A stretch of DNA of 35,019 bases from Pseudomonadota bacterium (lineage in GTDB: Bacteria; Pseudomonadota; Gammaproteobacteria; Burkholderiales; Usitatibacteraceae), in the NCBI GenBank assembly GCA_029781595.1, contig JAKOWJ010000136.1, forward strand, positions 1 through 35,019, in the 5' to 3' direction. Below, piece after piece: positions 12,929 through 22,055 of the stretch (position 1 is the first letter of the stretch; each line of letters opens with the position of its first letter). Under the pieces are notes generated by a model. The model made no database searches and was not told the DNA's origin. It worked only from the letters and a program-made list of their open reading frames with translations. The position numbers were made by a program, and so were the translations under genes.

Positions 12929-13464
12929 GTCCCGACGAGGCGCGCGAGCTGCTGGCGCGCGCGGAGCGGCTGTTCGGCGAGGACGAGGTGCGCGCGGCCG
13001 TCGGCCGCGTGGCCGCCGAGGTCACCGCGGACCTGGCGGACGCCTTCCCCATCGTGCTGGCGGTGATGGGCGGGGCCGTGGTCTTCGCCGGCGAGCTGCT
13101 GCCGCGGCTCGCCTTCCCGCTGGAGTTCGGCGCCATCGAGGTCACGCGCTACGCCAACACGACGAGCGGGCGCGAGATCGCCTGGCGCCTCGCGCCGCGC
13201 GACGACGTGCGCGGGCGCACCGTGCTGGTGGTGGACGACATCCTCGACGAGGGCGTGACGCTCGCCGCGGTGCGCGAGCGCCTGCTGGCCCAGGGCGCGG
13301 CGCGGGTGGCCATCGCCGTCTTCGCCGACAAGGCGCTGGGGCGGGCCAAGCCCGTCGCGGCCGACTTCGTGGGCCTGTCCGTGCCCGACCGCTACGTCTT
13401 CGGATTCGGGATGGACGCCTACGGCCTGTGGCGAAACCTTCCCGCGGTGTACGCGCTGCCGTGA
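12925..13464 (+). CDS. hpt: Purine phosphoribosyltransferase (hypoxanthine-guanine type)
   Basis: 179 residues, type I phosphoribosyltransferase fold. The PRPP-binding motif [14 protein letters not shown] is at 100-113 (Asp104 and Asp105), preceded by the flexible-loop region [20 protein letters not shown]. The C-terminus [20 protein letters not shown] has the Val/Phe-Asp pattern that stacks on and contacts 6-oxopurines in HPRT enzymes. It would convert hypoxanthine or guanine plus PRPP to IMP or GMP. The ATG overlaps the galU stop by four bases. The following phosphorylase would generate hypoxanthine, which supports a hypoxanthine preference. Xanthine or guanine preference cannot be excluded from sequence. 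Confidence 0.88.
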   Translation: MSPDEARELLARAERLFGEDEVRAAVGRVAAEVTADLADAFPIVLAVMGGAVVFAGELLPRLAFPLEFGAIEVTRYANTTSGREIAWRLAPRDDVRGRTVLVVDDILDEGVTLAAVRERLLAQGAARVAIAVFADKALGRAKPVAADFVGLSVPDRYVFGFGMDAYGLWRNLPAVYALP

Positions 13465-13475
13465 AGGAGGGGGGA

Positions 13476-14225
13476 ATGCTCGCCATCATCGGGGGTTCGG
13501 GGCTCACGGAGCTCGCCGGGCTCGTCACCACCGGCCGCCAGGTCGTGCGCACGCCGTACGGCGAGCCCTCGGGCCCGATCACCTTCGGCCGGATCGGCGG
13601 CGGCGAGGTGGCCTTCCTCGCGCGCCACGGCTACGGCCACACGCTGGCGCCGCACGAGATCAACTACCGCGCCAACCTGTGGGCGCTGCGCGAGAAGGGC
13701 GTGACGCGCGTGCTGTCCATCTGCACCGTGGGCGGCATCGCCGCGGCGCTGGGGCCGGGCACGCTGGTCGTGCCGCACCAGATCATCGACTACACCTGGG
13801 GGCGCAAGTCCACCTACCACGAGGGGGCGGGCCAGCCCGTGGTGCACGTCGACTTCACGCACCCCTACTGCGAGGCCACGCGCGCCCTCGTGCTCGCGGC
13901 GGCGGCCGAGGCGGGCGTGGCGGCCGTCGATCGCGGCACCTACGCGGCCACGCAGGGCCCGCGGCTGGAGACGGCGGCGGAGATCGACCGCCTGGAGCGC
14001 GACGGCGCCGACCTCGTGGGGATGACCGGCATGCCCGAGGCCGCGCTGGCCCGCGAGCTGGGGCTGCCCTACGCGGCGCTCGCCGTGGTGGCCAACGCCG
14101 CGGCCGGCCGCGGGGCGAGCGGCGACGCGATCTCGCTCGCGCGGATCGAGGCGGTGCTGGGCGAGGCGATGGGGCGCGTGCGCCGCGTCGCCGAGAAGGT
14201 GGTGGAGCGCCATGGCCGTCCGTGA
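13476..14225 (+). CDS. S-methyl-5'-thioinosine (or thioadenosine) phosphorylase
   Basis: 249 residues of the MTAP branch of the purine nucleoside phosphorylase family. Visible are the phosphate-binding IIGGSGL (4-10) and RHG (50-52), the ribose-binding [16 protein letters not shown] (155-170), [14 protein letters not shown] (181-194) and [10 protein letters not shown] (204-213). In adenosine-type MTAP the purine-contacting loop carries Asp residues. Here Asn207 and small residues stand there, as expected for 6-oxopurine (methylthioinosine) use; that inference comes from family knowledge. The enzyme splits a polyamine/quorum-signal by-product to base plus methylthioribose-1-phosphate. A strong Shine-Dalgarno (GAAGGAGG, 13463-13470) precedes the ATG. 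It lies between the phosphoribosyltransferase and def, overlapping def by 14 bases. Confidence 0.88.
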   Translation: MLAIIGGSGLTELAGLVTTGRQVVRTPYGEPSGPITFGRIGGGEVAFLARHGYGHTLAPHEINYRANLWALREKGVTRVLSICTVGGIAAALGPGTLVVPHQIIDYTWGRKSTYHEGAGQPVVHVDFTHPYCEATRALVLAAAAEAGVAAVDRGTYAATQGPRLETAAEIDRLERDGADLVGMTGMPEAALARELGLPYAALAVVANAAAGRGASGDAISLARIEAVLGEAMGRVRRVAEKVVERHGRP

Positions 14226-14748
14226 GGTGCTGCGCATGGGGCACCCGGTGCTGCGGCAGGTGGCGCGGCCGGTGGAGCGCTTCGGCACGCCCGAGCTCGA
14301 GCGGCTGCTCCAGGACATGCGCGACACGATGGCGCACGAGAACGGCGCCGGCCTCGCGGCGCCGCAGATCGGCGAGAGCGTGCGCGTGGTGATCTTCGGC
14401 GTGAGCGCCACCCCGCGCTACCCGGACGCCGAGCCCGTGCCGTTCACCGTGCTGGTGAACCCGCAGATCACCTTCCTCGACGACGAGCGCGAGGACGGCT
14501 GGGAGGGGTGCCTCTCGGTGCCGGGGCTGCGCGGCGTGGTGCCGCGATTCCGGCGCCTGCGCTACCGCGGGTTCGACGAGCGCGGGGCGCCCATCGACCG
14601 CCTGGCCGAGGGCTTCCACGCGCGGGTGGTGCAGCACGAGTGCGACCACCTCGACGGCATCCTGTATCCCATGCGCATGCCCGACATGAGCCGGTTCGGG
14701 TTCACCGAGGTGCTGTTCCCGGACCTCGACCCGGCAATCGACGACTGA
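14212..14748 (+). CDS. def: Peptide deformylase
   Basis: 178 residues with all three deformylase motifs: GAGLAAPQ (45-52), EGCLS (98-102, metal ligand Cys100) and QHECDHLDG (141-149, metal ligands His142 and His146, catalytic Glu143). It removes the formyl group from nascent N-termini in the cytoplasm. The C-terminal [20 protein letters not shown] tail is longer than in the minimal E. coli enzyme. The ATG at 14212 lies inside the end of the preceding phosphorylase, so translation is probably coupled. In many bacteria def is next to fmt; here it is at the end of a purine-salvage run, so this may be a second deformylase gene. Confidence 0.95.
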   Translation: MAVREVLRMGHPVLRQVARPVERFGTPELERLLQDMRDTMAHENGAGLAAPQIGESVRVVIFGVSATPRYPDAEPVPFTVLVNPQITFLDDEREDGWEGCLSVPGLRGVVPRFRRLRYRGFDERGAPIDRLAEGFHARVVQHECDHLDGILYPMRMPDMSRFGFTEVLFPDLDPAIDD

Positions 14749-14765
14749 CCCCGGAGGCTCCCCCC

Positions 14766-15140
14766 ATGAGCACGCCCCCCGAAGCGGCCCGTTCCGCCGG
14801 CCTGGAAGGCGACAAGCGCCTCGCGCAGATCCTCTACCTCCTGCACGCGCTGGCGCCGTTCACGGCCTGGCTGCTCGCGGTGATCGCGATCATCCTGGGC
14901 ATGGCCAGGCGCGACGACGTGCGCGGCACCTTCCTCGACTCGCACTTCTCGTGGCTCTCGCGCACCTTCTGGTGGGGGCTGCTCTGGATCGTCGTGTGCG
15001 CCGGCCTCACGGCGCTGCTGGTGCTGAGCCTGCTGCTCGCGCCCCTGTTCTGGCTGCCCTACACCGTGCTCTTCTTCTGGTACCTGTACCGGGTGGTGAA
15101 GGGCTGGCTGCGGCTCAACGACGGCCGGCCGGCGGACTAG
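14766..15140 (+). CDS. Small integral membrane protein, DUF4870-like
   Basis: 124 residues. A short polar N-terminus is followed by hydrophobic segments at about 21-45 (ILYLLHALAPFTAWLLAVIA) and two closely spaced ones at about 68-112 (FWWGLLWIVVCAGLTALLVL, then LFWLPYTVLFFWYLYRVVKG), separated by DSHFSWLSRTFWWG. The H-F-x-W-x-x-R-T-F-W pattern before the second helix is what I associate with DUF4870-type inner membrane proteins, whose function is unknown. It follows def by 17 bases and ends the plus-strand run. I cannot assign a role. Confidence 0.75.
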   Translation: MSTPPEAARSAGLEGDKRLAQILYLLHALAPFTAWLLAVIAIILGMARRDDVRGTFLDSHFSWLSRTFWWGLLWIVVCAGLTALLVLSLLLAPLFWLPYTVLFFWYLYRVVKGWLRLNDGRPAD

Positions 15141-15172
15141 GGCGGCGGGGCGCGGCGGTGACGCCCGCCGCC
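15141..15172. repeat. Inverted repeat between convergent genes
   Basis: GGCGGCGGG (15141-15149) pairs with CCCGCCGCC (15164-15172) around a 14-base spacer. It fills the gap between the membrane-protein stop and the glnD stop. There is no T-run on either strand, so an intrinsic terminator is unlikely, but the stem could block transcripts or protect 3' ends in both directions. Confidence 0.4.
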
Positions 15173-17769
15173 TAGAGCCCCTGCGCGGCCACGCGCCGCA
15201 GCTCCTGCGCGAAGGCCTCCCGGCCCGCCTCGTCCTCGAGCGCGGCGCCCGTCACCACGAACACGTCCTCGGCGCGCGCGCCCAGCGTGGTCACGCGCGC
15301 GTCGGCGAGGTTCAGGCCCCGGTCGAGCATGGCGCGGGCGATGGCCGAGAGCAGGCCGGGGCGGTCGGCGCAGGCCACGAACACCTGCCAGGCGCGGCCG
15401 TCGCGGGTGCGCACGATCTCCGCCTTCGGCTCGACGGGGAAGTGCTTCACCCAGCGCGAGACGCGGCCCGTGGGCGCGGCGCCCAGCGGCGTGGCCGGGT
15501 CCAGGGCGCCGGCGAGCCCCTCCTCGACGAGGCGGATGAGGTCGCGGTAGTGCTCGCCGCCGCGCGCGCGGGAGAGCACCTGGAAGCCGTCGAGCGCGAA
15601 GCCGTGGCCCGTGGTGTAGATCTTGGCCGCGGCGATGTCGAACTGGTGGCGCTCGAAGAACCCGGTGATGCGCGCGAACACCCCGGGCTGGTCCCTCGCG
15701 TAGACCATCACCTGCAGGCCCTCGCCGATGGGCGACAGGCGCGCGCGCACCACGGGCCGCGCCGGCGAGGGCCGCAGGCACAGCGTGCGCGTGTGCCAGC
15801 CGATCTCGCCCGCCTCGAAGCGCTGGAAGTAGGCCTCGCCGAAGTGCCGCCACAGCGGCTCGTGCACGCCCTCGTCGCGGATGTAGTGGCCCAGGATGCG
15901 CAGCGCCTCGGCCTTCTTGGCCTCGATGGACTTGGCGGCGTACTCGGTGTCGCCGCGCAGGATGCGGCGCGTGGAGCGGAAGAGGTCCTCCAGGAGCTTG
16001 CCCTTCCAGGCGTTCCACACCTTGGGGCTCGTGCCGCGGATGTCCGCCACCGTGAGCAGGAAGAGCGCCGTGAGGGCGCGCTCGTCGCGCACGAGCGTGG
16101 CGAATTCCGAGATCACCTCGGGGTCCGACAGGTCCTGCTTCTGCGCCGTGGCCGACATGGTGAGGTGGTGCTCGACGAGCCAGGCCACGAGCTTGGCCTC
16201 GGCGCGGGCGAGGCCGTGCGCGCGGCAGAAGCGCTCGGCGTCGCGCGCGCCCAGCGCGGAGTGGTCGCCGCCCCGGCCCTTGGCGATGTCGTGGAAGAGC
16301 GCGGCGAGGTAGAGGATCTCGGGCGCGTCGAACTCCTGCATGAGCCGCGAGCAGAACGGGTGCTCGAGGTCGAACTTGGGCAGGCGGAAGCGCCGCAGGT
16401 TGCGCACCACCATGAGGATGTGCTCGTCCACCGTGTAGACGTGGAAGAGGTCGTGCTGCATCTGGCCCACGATGCGACCGTAGGCCGGGATGTAGCGCCC
16501 GAGCACGCCGTAGCGGCTCATGCGCCGAAGCGTCCAGGTGAAGCGGTCGCCGCGCACGATGTCCATGAAGCGGCGGCGGTTGTCGGGGTCCTCGCGGAAG
16601 GCGCGGTCGATGCGCGGCAGGGCGCGCGAGAGCGCGCGCAGGGCCGTGGCCGAGAGGTTGGCGATGCCGCGGTCGTCCTGCAGGCGCCGGAAGGCCTCGA
16701 GGATGGCGCCGGGCTCGCGCTCGAAGAGCGACTCGTCCCGCAGGTCCAGCGTGTAGTCGACGAGCCGGAAGCGGCCGTCCAGGCTGCGGATCTTGCGCTC
16801 GCTCGCCGGCACGATGCGCGCGTACACGCCCGCGAGCAGGATCTGGTTGAAGCGCCAGATCGCCTTGGCCGCGCGGTAGTAGCGGCGCATGAGCAGGTCC
16901 GAGGCCGCGAGCGTGGGGTGCGCGCGCAGGCGCAGCTGGCGCGCGATCTCGATCTGGTGGTCGAAGACCAGCCGGTCCTCGCGCCGGCCCGCCAGGTGGT
17001 GCAAGCGCATGCGAAGGTCCTGCAGCACGCGCTCGTTGGCGGCGATGCCCGCGGCCTCGCGCTCGGTGATCACGCCGGCGGCGGCGAGCTCGGCCCAGCT
17101 GCGCCCGATGCCCGCGGCGCGCGCCACCCACAGGACGGTCTGCAGGTCCCGGAGGCCCCCGGGGCTCTCCTTGATGTTGGGCTCGAGGTTGTAGGCGGCC
17201 TCCTGGAAGCGGTCGTGGCGCTTGCGCTGCTCGTCGACCTTGGCGCGGAAGAAGTCGCGCACGCCGCGCCGCGCCGCCAGGCGCGCCTCCAGCGCCGCGG
17301 CCAGGCCCGCGTCGCCGGCGACCACGCGGGCCTCGAGCAGGCTCGTGTCCACCGTGACGTCCTTGGCCGCCTCCTCGACGCACTCCGAGACCGTGCGCAC
17401 GCTGTGGCCGGGCTCCAGGCCGCAGTCCCACAGCAGGCCCACGAAGTGCTCGACCCCGGCGTCGGGCGCGCGCCCGTCCGGCAGGAGGACCAGGACGTCC
17501 ACGTCGGAGTGCGGGAAGAGCGTGCCGCGCCCGTAGCCCCCCACGGCCACCAGGGCCGCGGCCGGGTCCGTGACGCACGCCCCCCACAGCCGCGCGAGGA
17601 GCGAATCGACCACCGCGGCGTGGGCCGCGAGGCAGCGCTGCGGGTCGGGGCGGCGAAGGTACCGGGCGCGCAGCTCCTCGCGGCGGGCCTTGAGCCAGCG
17701 CCGCGCGTCGGCCGGGTCGCGCGTTCGCGGCGGCGCGGCGGGAACCGGGGTGCAGGCGATGTCGGACAT
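15172..17769 (-). CDS. glnD: PII uridylyltransferase/uridylyl-removing enzyme GlnD
   Basis: 865 residues, full length. N-terminal nucleotidyltransferase domain with GGYGRGTLFPHSDVDVLVLL (77-96; Asp89 and Asp91 as metal ligands). A PII-uridylyltransferase helical region follows. The HD phosphohydrolase domain (LFHDIAKGRGGDHSALG) lies near 490, and two C-terminal ACT domains follow (LQVMVYARDQPGVFARITGF; WQVFVACADRPGLLSAIARA), which sense glutamine. GlnD adds UMP to PII proteins when glutamine is low and removes it when glutamine is high, setting nitrogen metabolism. The start is 31 bases after the map stop on the same strand. That map-glnD order is common in beta- and gammaproteobacteria. Confidence 0.97.
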   Translation of the reverse strand: MSDIACTPVPAAPPRTRDPADARRWLKARREELRARYLRRPDPQRCLAAHAAVVDSLLARLWGACVTDPAAALVAVGGYGRGTLFPHSDVDVLVLLPDGRAPDAGVEHFVGLLWDCGLEPGHSVRTVSECVEEAAKDVTVDTSLLEARVVAGDAGLAAALEARLAARRGVRDFFRAKVDEQRKRHDRFQEAAYNLEPNIKESPGGLRDLQTVLWVARAAGIGRSWAELAAAGVITEREAAGIAANERVLQDLRMRLHHLAGRREDRLVFDHQIEIARQLRLRAHPTLAASDLLMRRYYRAAKAIWRFNQILLAGVYARIVPASERKIRSLDGRFRLVDYTLDLRDESLFEREPGAILEAFRRLQDDRGIANLSATALRALSRALPRIDRAFREDPDNRRRFMDIVRGDRFTWTLRRMSRYGVLGRYIPAYGRIVGQMQHDLFHVYTVDEHILMVVRNLRRFRLPKFDLEHPFCSRLMQEFDAPEILYLAALFHDIAKGRGGDHSALGARDAERFCRAHGLARAEAKLVAWLVEHHLTMSATAQKQDLSDPEVISEFATLVRDERALTALFLLTVADIRGTSPKVWNAWKGKLLEDLFRSTRRILRGDTEYAAKSIEAKKAEALRILGHYIRDEGVHEPLWRHFGEAYFQRFEAGEIGWHTRTLCLRPSPARPVVRARLSPIGEGLQVMVYARDQPGVFARITGFFERHQFDIAAAKIYTTGHGFALDGFQVLSRARGGEHYRDLIRLVEEGLAGALDPATPLGAAPTGRVSRWVKHFPVEPKAEIVRTRDGRAWQVFVACADRPGLLSAIARAMLDRGLNLADARVTTLGARAEDVFVVTGAALEDEAGREAFAQELRRVAAQGL

Positions 17770-17800
17770 GGCGGGGGCGCCGGCCCGGCCGGGCCGGGGG

Positions 17801-18619
17801 TCAGGAGGCGAGCGCGGCCGCTCCCACGAAGGCGGGCACCGCCGGCGATCCCGCCGAGACGGTGAGCACCTCGAAGCCCGCGGGCGTGACCAGGACCGTG
17901 TGCTCCCACTGCGCCGAGAGCGAATGGTCGGCCGTGACGATGGTCCAGCCGTCGGCGAGGCTGCGGATCTCGCGGCGGCCCGCGTTGATCATCGGCTCGA
18001 CGGTGAAGGTCATGCCGGCCTCGAGCACCGCGCCCTGGCCGGGCCGGCCGTAGTGCAGCACCTGCGGCTCCTCGTGGAAGCGCCGCCCGATGCCGTGGCC
18101 GCAGAACTCGCGCACCACGCTGTAGCCGTGGCCCTCGGCGTGGCGCTGGATGGCGTGGCCGATGTCGCCCAGGCTCGCGCCCGGCCGCACCTGCTCGATG
18201 CCCTTCCACATGCACTCGTAGGTCACCTCGCACAGGCGCCGGGCCTGGATGGAGGGCTCGCCCACGCAGAACATGCGGCTGGTGTCGCCGTGCCAGCCGT
18301 CCTTGATCACCGTGATGTCGATGTTGAGGATGTCGCCGCCCTTGAGCAGCTTGTCGCCGGGCACGCCGTGGCAGACCTGGTGGTTCACCGAGGTGCAGAT
18401 CGAGCGCGGGTAGGGGCGGTGGCCCGGCGGCGCGTAGTTCAGGGGCGCGGGCACCGTGCCCTGCACCTGGACCATGTAGTCGTGGCAGAGCCGGTCCAGC
18501 TGCTCCGTGGTCACGCCGGGCTTCACGTGCGGGGTGATGAAGTCGAGCACCTCCGCCGCGAGCCGGCCGGCCACGCGCATGCCCTCGACGTCCTCGGCGG
18601 TCTTGCGCTCGATTGCCAC
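17801..18619 (-). CDS. map: Methionine aminopeptidase type I
   Basis: 272 residues. A GTG at 18619-18617 is chosen because it yields a normal N-terminus (AIERKTAEDVEGMRVAGRLA); reading further upstream would run through the promoter. Metal ligands of the pita-bread fold are visible in LNIDITVIKDGWHGDTSRMF (two Asp), GHGIGRRFHEEP (His), MTFTVEPM (Glu) and SAQWEHTVLV (Glu), with the substrate-contacting His in VNHQVCHGVPG. It removes N-terminal methionine after deformylation. It is divergent from rpsB, as in E. coli and many proteobacteria, and followed by glnD. Confidence 0.97.
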   Translation of the reverse strand: MAIERKTAEDVEGMRVAGRLAAEVLDFITPHVKPGVTTEQLDRLCHDYMVQVQGTVPAPLNYAPPGHRPYPRSICTSVNHQVCHGVPGDKLLKGGDILNIDITVIKDGWHGDTSRMFCVGEPSIQARRLCEVTYECMWKGIEQVRPGASLGDIGHAIQRHAEGHGYSVVREFCGHGIGRRFHEEPQVLHYGRPGQGAVLEAGMTFTVEPMINAGRREIRSLADGWTIVTADHSLSAQWEHTVLVTPAGFEVLTVSAGSPAVPAFVGAAALAS

Positions 18620-18649
18620 GGTTCCGGTAACAGGGTCGGGAAAGGCACG

Positions 18650-18655
18650 ATTATA
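18650..18655 (-). promoter_or_regulatory. Candidate -10 box for map
   Basis: The minus strand reads a perfect TATAAT at 18655-18650, placing a start near 18643 and a leader of about 24 bases before the GTG at 18619. No good -35 is seen at 16-18 bases. The stretch from 18656 to about 18790 beyond it is extremely G+C-rich and shows no gene or recognisable site. Confidence 0.45.
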
Positions 18656-18797
18656 GCGGCAGCGGCGGCGGGCCACGGCGCGCGGCGGCCCCGCGGGGCG
18701 CGGCCGGCGGCCCGTCGATCCGCCTCGCGGCCGGGCGGGAGCCGGATCCGCCGGCCCCGGCCGCCCCGGACCCTGCCGGCCGTCACGGGCGAACTGT

Positions 18798-18827
18798 TTG
18801 AATACTCTGCCCTTTTCCGGCTATAAT
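18798..18827 (+). promoter_or_regulatory. rpsB-tsf promoter
   Basis: TTGAAT (18798-18803) and a perfect TATAAT (18822-18827) are 18 bases apart in an AT-rich island within a G+C-rich spacer, predicting a start at about 18834-18835. It is the strongest sigma-70-like promoter I see in the window, as expected for a ribosomal protein gene. Confidence 0.75.
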
Positions 18828-18834
18828 CGCGGTC

Positions 18835-18930
18835 TGCCCGGGAGGACCCGGGCAAATTCGCACCCTCGCGGCATGGCTAAGGTCCCGGGCAACCGGGTTC
18901 GCGAGGGGAGGCCAACCTTGACCAGAGGAG
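18835..18930 (+). promoter_or_regulatory. Structured rpsB leader (possible S2 autoregulation site)
   Basis: The transcript would begin with a hairpin: TGCCCGGG (18835-18842), loop AGGA, CCCGGGCA (18847-18854). A second stem pairs CCCTCGCG (18863-18870) with CGCGAGGG (18900-18907). A second copy of CCCGGGCA at 18884-18891 could compete for the first arm. The Shine-Dalgarno AGAGGAG is at 18924-18930, seven bases before the ATG. In E. coli, S2 represses its own mRNA through a structured rpsB leader; whether this leader is equivalent is inference. Confidence 0.5.
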
Positions 18931-18937
18931 CAGCACC

Positions 18938-19690
18938 ATGTCCGTGACCATGCGCCAGATGCTGGAGGCCGGCGTCCACTTCGGCCACCAGACGCGCTAC
19001 TGGAACCCGAAGATGAGCCCGTTCATCTTCGGCGCCCGCAACAAGATCCACATCATTAACCTCGAGAAGTCGCTTCCGATGTACCAGGAGGCGCTCAAGT
19101 TCGTGCGCACGCTCACCGCCAACAAGGGGCAGGTCCTCTTCGTCGGCACCAAGCGCCAGGCGCGCGACATCGTGAAGGAGGAGGCGCTGCGGGCCGGCGC
19201 GCCCTACGTCGACTACCGCTGGCTCGGCGGCATGCTCACGAACTTCAAGACGGTCAAGCAGTCCATCAAGCGCCTGAAGGAGATGGACCAGATGATCGCC
19301 GACGGCTCCGTGGAGAAGCTCACCAAGAAGGAGGGCCTCACCTTCTCGCGCGAGAAGGAGAAGCTCGAGCGCTCCCTGGGCGGCATCAAGGACATGGGCG
19401 GCATCCCGGACGCCCTCTTCGTGATCGACGTGGGCTTCCACAAGATCGCGGTCACGGAGGCGAGGAAGCTCGGCGTGCCCATCGTGGGCGTGGTCGACAC
19501 CAACAACTCGCTCGACGGGATCGACTACGTGATCCCCGGCAACGACGACTCGACCCGCGCCATCCGCCTGTACGCGCGCGGCGTGGCCGACGCGATCCTG
19601 GAGGGCCGCAGCCAGGTGATCACCGAGATGGTGGCCCCGACCTCCGAGGAGTTCGTGGAGGTCGAGGAGGCCGAGGAGGCCAAGGGCTAG
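18938..19690 (+). CDS. rpsB: 30S ribosomal protein S2
   Basis: 250 residues. [20 protein letters not shown] is the universal S2 N-terminal signature, and [20 protein letters not shown] with [20 protein letters not shown] the second signature. The C-terminus is an acidic tail ([14 protein letters not shown]). S2 binds late to the 30S subunit and helps dock S1. First gene of the rpsB-tsf unit under the promoter at 18798. Confidence 0.99.
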   Translation: MSVTMRQMLEAGVHFGHQTRYWNPKMSPFIFGARNKIHIINLEKSLPMYQEALKFVRTLTANKGQVLFVGTKRQARDIVKEEALRAGAPYVDYRWLGGMLTNFKTVKQSIKRLKEMDQMIADGSVEKLTKKEGLTFSREKEKLERSLGGIKDMGGIPDALFVIDVGFHKIAVTEARKLGVPIVGVVDTNNSLDGIDYVIPGNDDSTRAIRLYARGVADAILEGRSQVITEMVAPTSEEFVEVEEAEEAKG

Positions 19691-19719
19691 GGGCCCGGGC
19701 CGGAAAGACACGCGAACGG

Positions 19720-19740
19720 GGGGGCGCGAAGCCCCCTTTT
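19720..19740 (+). terminator. Intercistronic terminator-like hairpin between rpsB and tsf
   Basis: GGGGGC (19720-19725) pairs with GCCCCC (19731-19736) around GCGAA, followed by TTTT (19737-19740) and C. The short T-run suggests partial termination, which would give more rpsB than tsf transcript. A partial terminator in this position is also known in E. coli. Confidence 0.6.
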
Positions 19741-19772
19741 CGCATCCGAAACGCGACTGGAGCGACAGGAAC

Positions 19773-20651
19773 ATGGCGGAAATCACCGCGGGGATGGTCA
19801 AGGAACTGCGCGAGCTCACCGGGCTCGGCATGATGGAGTGCAAGAAGGCGCTCGAGGAGTCGGGCGGCGACCTGAAGAAGGCCGAGGAGCTGCTGCGCAT
19901 CAAGAGCGGCGCCAAGGCGTCCAAGGCGGCCGCCCGCGTGGCCTCGGAGGGCGCGATCGGCCTGCACGTGGCGCCCGACGCGAAGCTCGGCGCCCTGGTG
20001 GAGGTCAACTGCGAGACGGACTTCGTCGCGAAGAACCCGGACTTCGCGGACTTCGCGCGCGGCCTGGCCGAGCTCGTCGCGTCCGCGAACCCCGCCGACG
20101 TGGCCGCGCTCTCGGCGCTCTCCCTGGGCGGCAAGACCGTCGAGGAGACGCGCCAGGCGCTGGTGCAGAAGATCGGCGAGAACATCACCGTGCGCCGCTT
20201 CGAGCGCGTGCAGACGGGCGCGCGCCTGGCCTCCTACGTGCACGGCGTGAAGATCGGCGTGCTCGTCGAGTTCGAGGGCCAGGACGCCGTGGGCAAGGAC
20301 GTGGCGATGCACATCGCCTTCGCCAAGCCCGTGTGCCTGTCGAAGGACCAGGTGCCCGCGGAGAAGGTGGCCGCCGAGCGCGCCATCATCGAGGCGAGGG
20401 CGAAGGAGTCCGGCAAGCCCGCCGAGATCGTCGCGAAGATGGTCGAGGGGGGCGTGAACAAGTTCCTCGGCGAGATCACGCTGCTGGGCCAGCCCTTCGT
20501 GAAGGACGACAAGCAGACGGTCGAGAAGATGCTCGCGGCCAACAAGGCGAAGGTGCTCTCCTACCGCTTCCTGGTGGTGGGCGAGGGCATCGAGAAGAAG
20601 CAGTCGGACTTCGCCGCCGAGGTGGCGGCGATGACCCAGTCCGCGGCCTGA
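19773..20651 (+). CDS. tsf: Elongation factor Ts
   Basis: 292 residues. N-terminal UBA-like domain ([20 protein letters not shown]), then the EF-Tu-contacting core with [14 protein letters not shown], whose TDFV contacts EF-Tu and helps release GDP. The coiled-coil/dimerisation part and the C-terminal helix ([13 protein letters not shown]) are present. It recycles EF-Tu-GDP in the cytoplasm. AGCGACAGGA lies just before the ATG. Confidence 0.99.
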   Translation: MAEITAGMVKELRELTGLGMMECKKALEESGGDLKKAEELLRIKSGAKASKAAARVASEGAIGLHVAPDAKLGALVEVNCETDFVAKNPDFADFARGLAELVASANPADVAALSALSLGGKTVEETRQALVQKIGENITVRRFERVQTGARLASYVHGVKIGVLVEFEGQDAVGKDVAMHIAFAKPVCLSKDQVPAEKVAAERAIIEARAKESGKPAEIVAKMVEGGVNKFLGEITLLGQPFVKDDKQTVEKMLAANKAKVLSYRFLVVGEGIEKKQSDFAAEVAAMTQSAA

Positions 20652-20660
20652 CCGCCGCCC

Positions 20661-20690
20661 GCCCGGGGGCGGCCGCCGCCGCCCCCGGGC
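20661..20690. repeat. Perfect 10-bp inverted repeat between tsf and pyrH
   Basis: GCCCGGGGGC (20661-20670) and GCCCCCGGGC (20681-20690) flank a ten-base loop made only of G and C. No T-run follows, so it is probably an mRNA-stability or pausing element rather than a terminator. Confidence 0.4.
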
Positions 20691-20734
20691 GCGAGCATCC
20701 CCGGCGGGACCCGCAGCCACGCGATCGAGCCTCC

Positions 20735-21451
20735 ATGACCACACCCGCGTACACGCGCATCCTCCTCAAGCTCTCCGGCGAGGCCCTCATGGGCGACGAC
20801 GCCTTCGGCATCAATCGGGCGGTGGTCGAGCGCATCGTGGGGCAGGTGAAGGAGGTCGCCGACCTCGGCGTGCAGGTGGGCGTGGTGATCGGCGGGGGCA
20901 ACATCTTCCGCGGCGTCTCGCTCGGCGCGGCCGGCATGGACCGCGCCACGGCCGACTACATGGGCATGCTCGCCACCGTGATCAACGCGCTGGCGCTGCA
21001 GGACGCGATGAACCGCGCCGGCCTGGTGGCGCGCGTGCAGTCGGCGCTCAACATCGAGCCGGTGTGCGAGCCCTACATCCGCGGCAAGGCGATCCGCTAC
21101 CTGGAGGAGGGCAAGGTGGTGATCTTCGCCGCCGGCACCGGCAACCCCTTCTTCACCACCGACACCGCCGCGGCGCTGCGCGGCCGCGAGGTCGAGGCGC
21201 AGATCGTGCTCAAGGCGACGAAGGTCGACGGCGTGTACACGGCCGACCCGCTCAAGGACCCCTCGGCCACCCGCTACGAGCGCATCACCTTCGACGAGGC
21301 GTTCGTGCGCAACCTCAAGGTGATGGACGCGACGGCGCTCGCGCTGTGCCGCGACCAGCGCCTGCCCATCAACGTCTTCTCCATCTTCAAGGACGGGGCG
21401 CTGCGCCGCGTCGTCATGGGGGAGCCCGAGGGCACCCTGGTCCACAGCTGA
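20735..21451 (+). CDS. pyrH: Uridylate kinase (UMP kinase)
   Basis: 238 residues of the amino-acid-kinase fold. [13 protein letters not shown] binds phosphate, [11 protein letters not shown] binds UMP, and [17 protein letters not shown] is the bacterial UMP-kinase signature; [13 protein letters not shown] is also conserved. It phosphorylates UMP to UDP as a GTP-activated hexamer. Position between tsf and frr is typical. The ATG at 20735 gives the expected short N-terminus. Confidence 0.99.
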   Translation: MTTPAYTRILLKLSGEALMGDDAFGINRAVVERIVGQVKEVADLGVQVGVVIGGGNIFRGVSLGAAGMDRATADYMGMLATVINALALQDAMNRAGLVARVQSALNIEPVCEPYIRGKAIRYLEEGKVVIFAAGTGNPFFTTDTAAALRGREVEAQIVLKATKVDGVYTADPLKDPSATRYERITFDEAFVRNLKVMDATALALCRDQRLPINVFSIFKDGALRRVVMGEPEGTLVHS

Positions 21452-21464
21452 AACCGGAGGACGA

Positions 21465-22031
21465 ATGGCTCAGAGCATCGCGGACATCAAGAAGCAGGCG
21501 GCGGAGAAGATGGCCAAGTCCATCGACACGCTCAAGCACAACCTCGCCAAGGTGCGCACGGGCCGCGCGCACGCGGGCCTGCTGGACCACCTGCGCGTGG
21601 ACTACTACGGCACGCCCACGCCCATCAACCAGGTGGCCAACGTCACGCTCGTGGACGCGCGCACCATCGGCGTGCAGCCCTACGAGAAGAAGATGGTGCA
21701 GGCCGTCGAGCGCGCCATCCGCGACTCCGACCTGGGCGTGAACCCGGCCACCTCCGGGGACGTGATCCGCGTGCCCATGCCGGCGCTCACCGAGGAGCGG
21801 CGCCGCGAGCTCACGAAGATCGTCAAGCACGAGGGCGAGGAGGCCAAGGTCGCCGTGCGCAACGTCCGGCGCGACGCCAACACGCACCTGAAGGAGATGC
21901 TCAAGAAGCACGACGTCCCCGAGGACGAGGAGAAGCGCGCCCAGGACGAGGTGCAGAAGCTCACCGACAAGGCGGTGGCGGACATCGACCGCATGGTCGC
22001 CGACAAGGAAAAGGAACTGATGGCGGTCTAG
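21465..22031 (+). CDS. frr: Ribosome recycling factor
   Basis: 188 residues, close to the usual 185. Two-domain L-shaped protein: helices at the N- and C-termini ([40 protein letters not shown]) around a beta domain ([14 protein letters not shown]). With EF-G it splits post-termination ribosomes. CCGGAGGACGA precedes the ATG, 13 bases after pyrH. Confidence 0.99.
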   Translation: MAQSIADIKKQAAEKMAKSIDTLKHNLAKVRTGRAHAGLLDHLRVDYYGTPTPINQVANVTLVDARTIGVQPYEKKMVQAVERAIRDSDLGVNPATSGDVIRVPMPALTEERRRELTKIVKHEGEEAKVAVRNVRRDANTHLKEMLKKHDVPEDEEKRAQDEVQKLTDKAVADIDRMVADKEKELMAV

Positions 22032-22055
22032 CGCGCATCGACCCGAGCCGCCGCC

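Noticed and set aside
15442-17865. An 807-codon plus-strand frame across glnD
   Set aside because: It mirrors glnD codons; glnD has all family motifs, and this frame has none.
18873-18947. A 24-codon upstream reading frame overlapping the rpsB start
   Set aside because: No ribosome-binding site precedes its ATG, which is buried in the predicted leader stem. It is probably accidental.
20661-20690. Intrinsic terminator between tsf and pyrH
   Set aside because: The stem is strong but no T-run follows on either strand.
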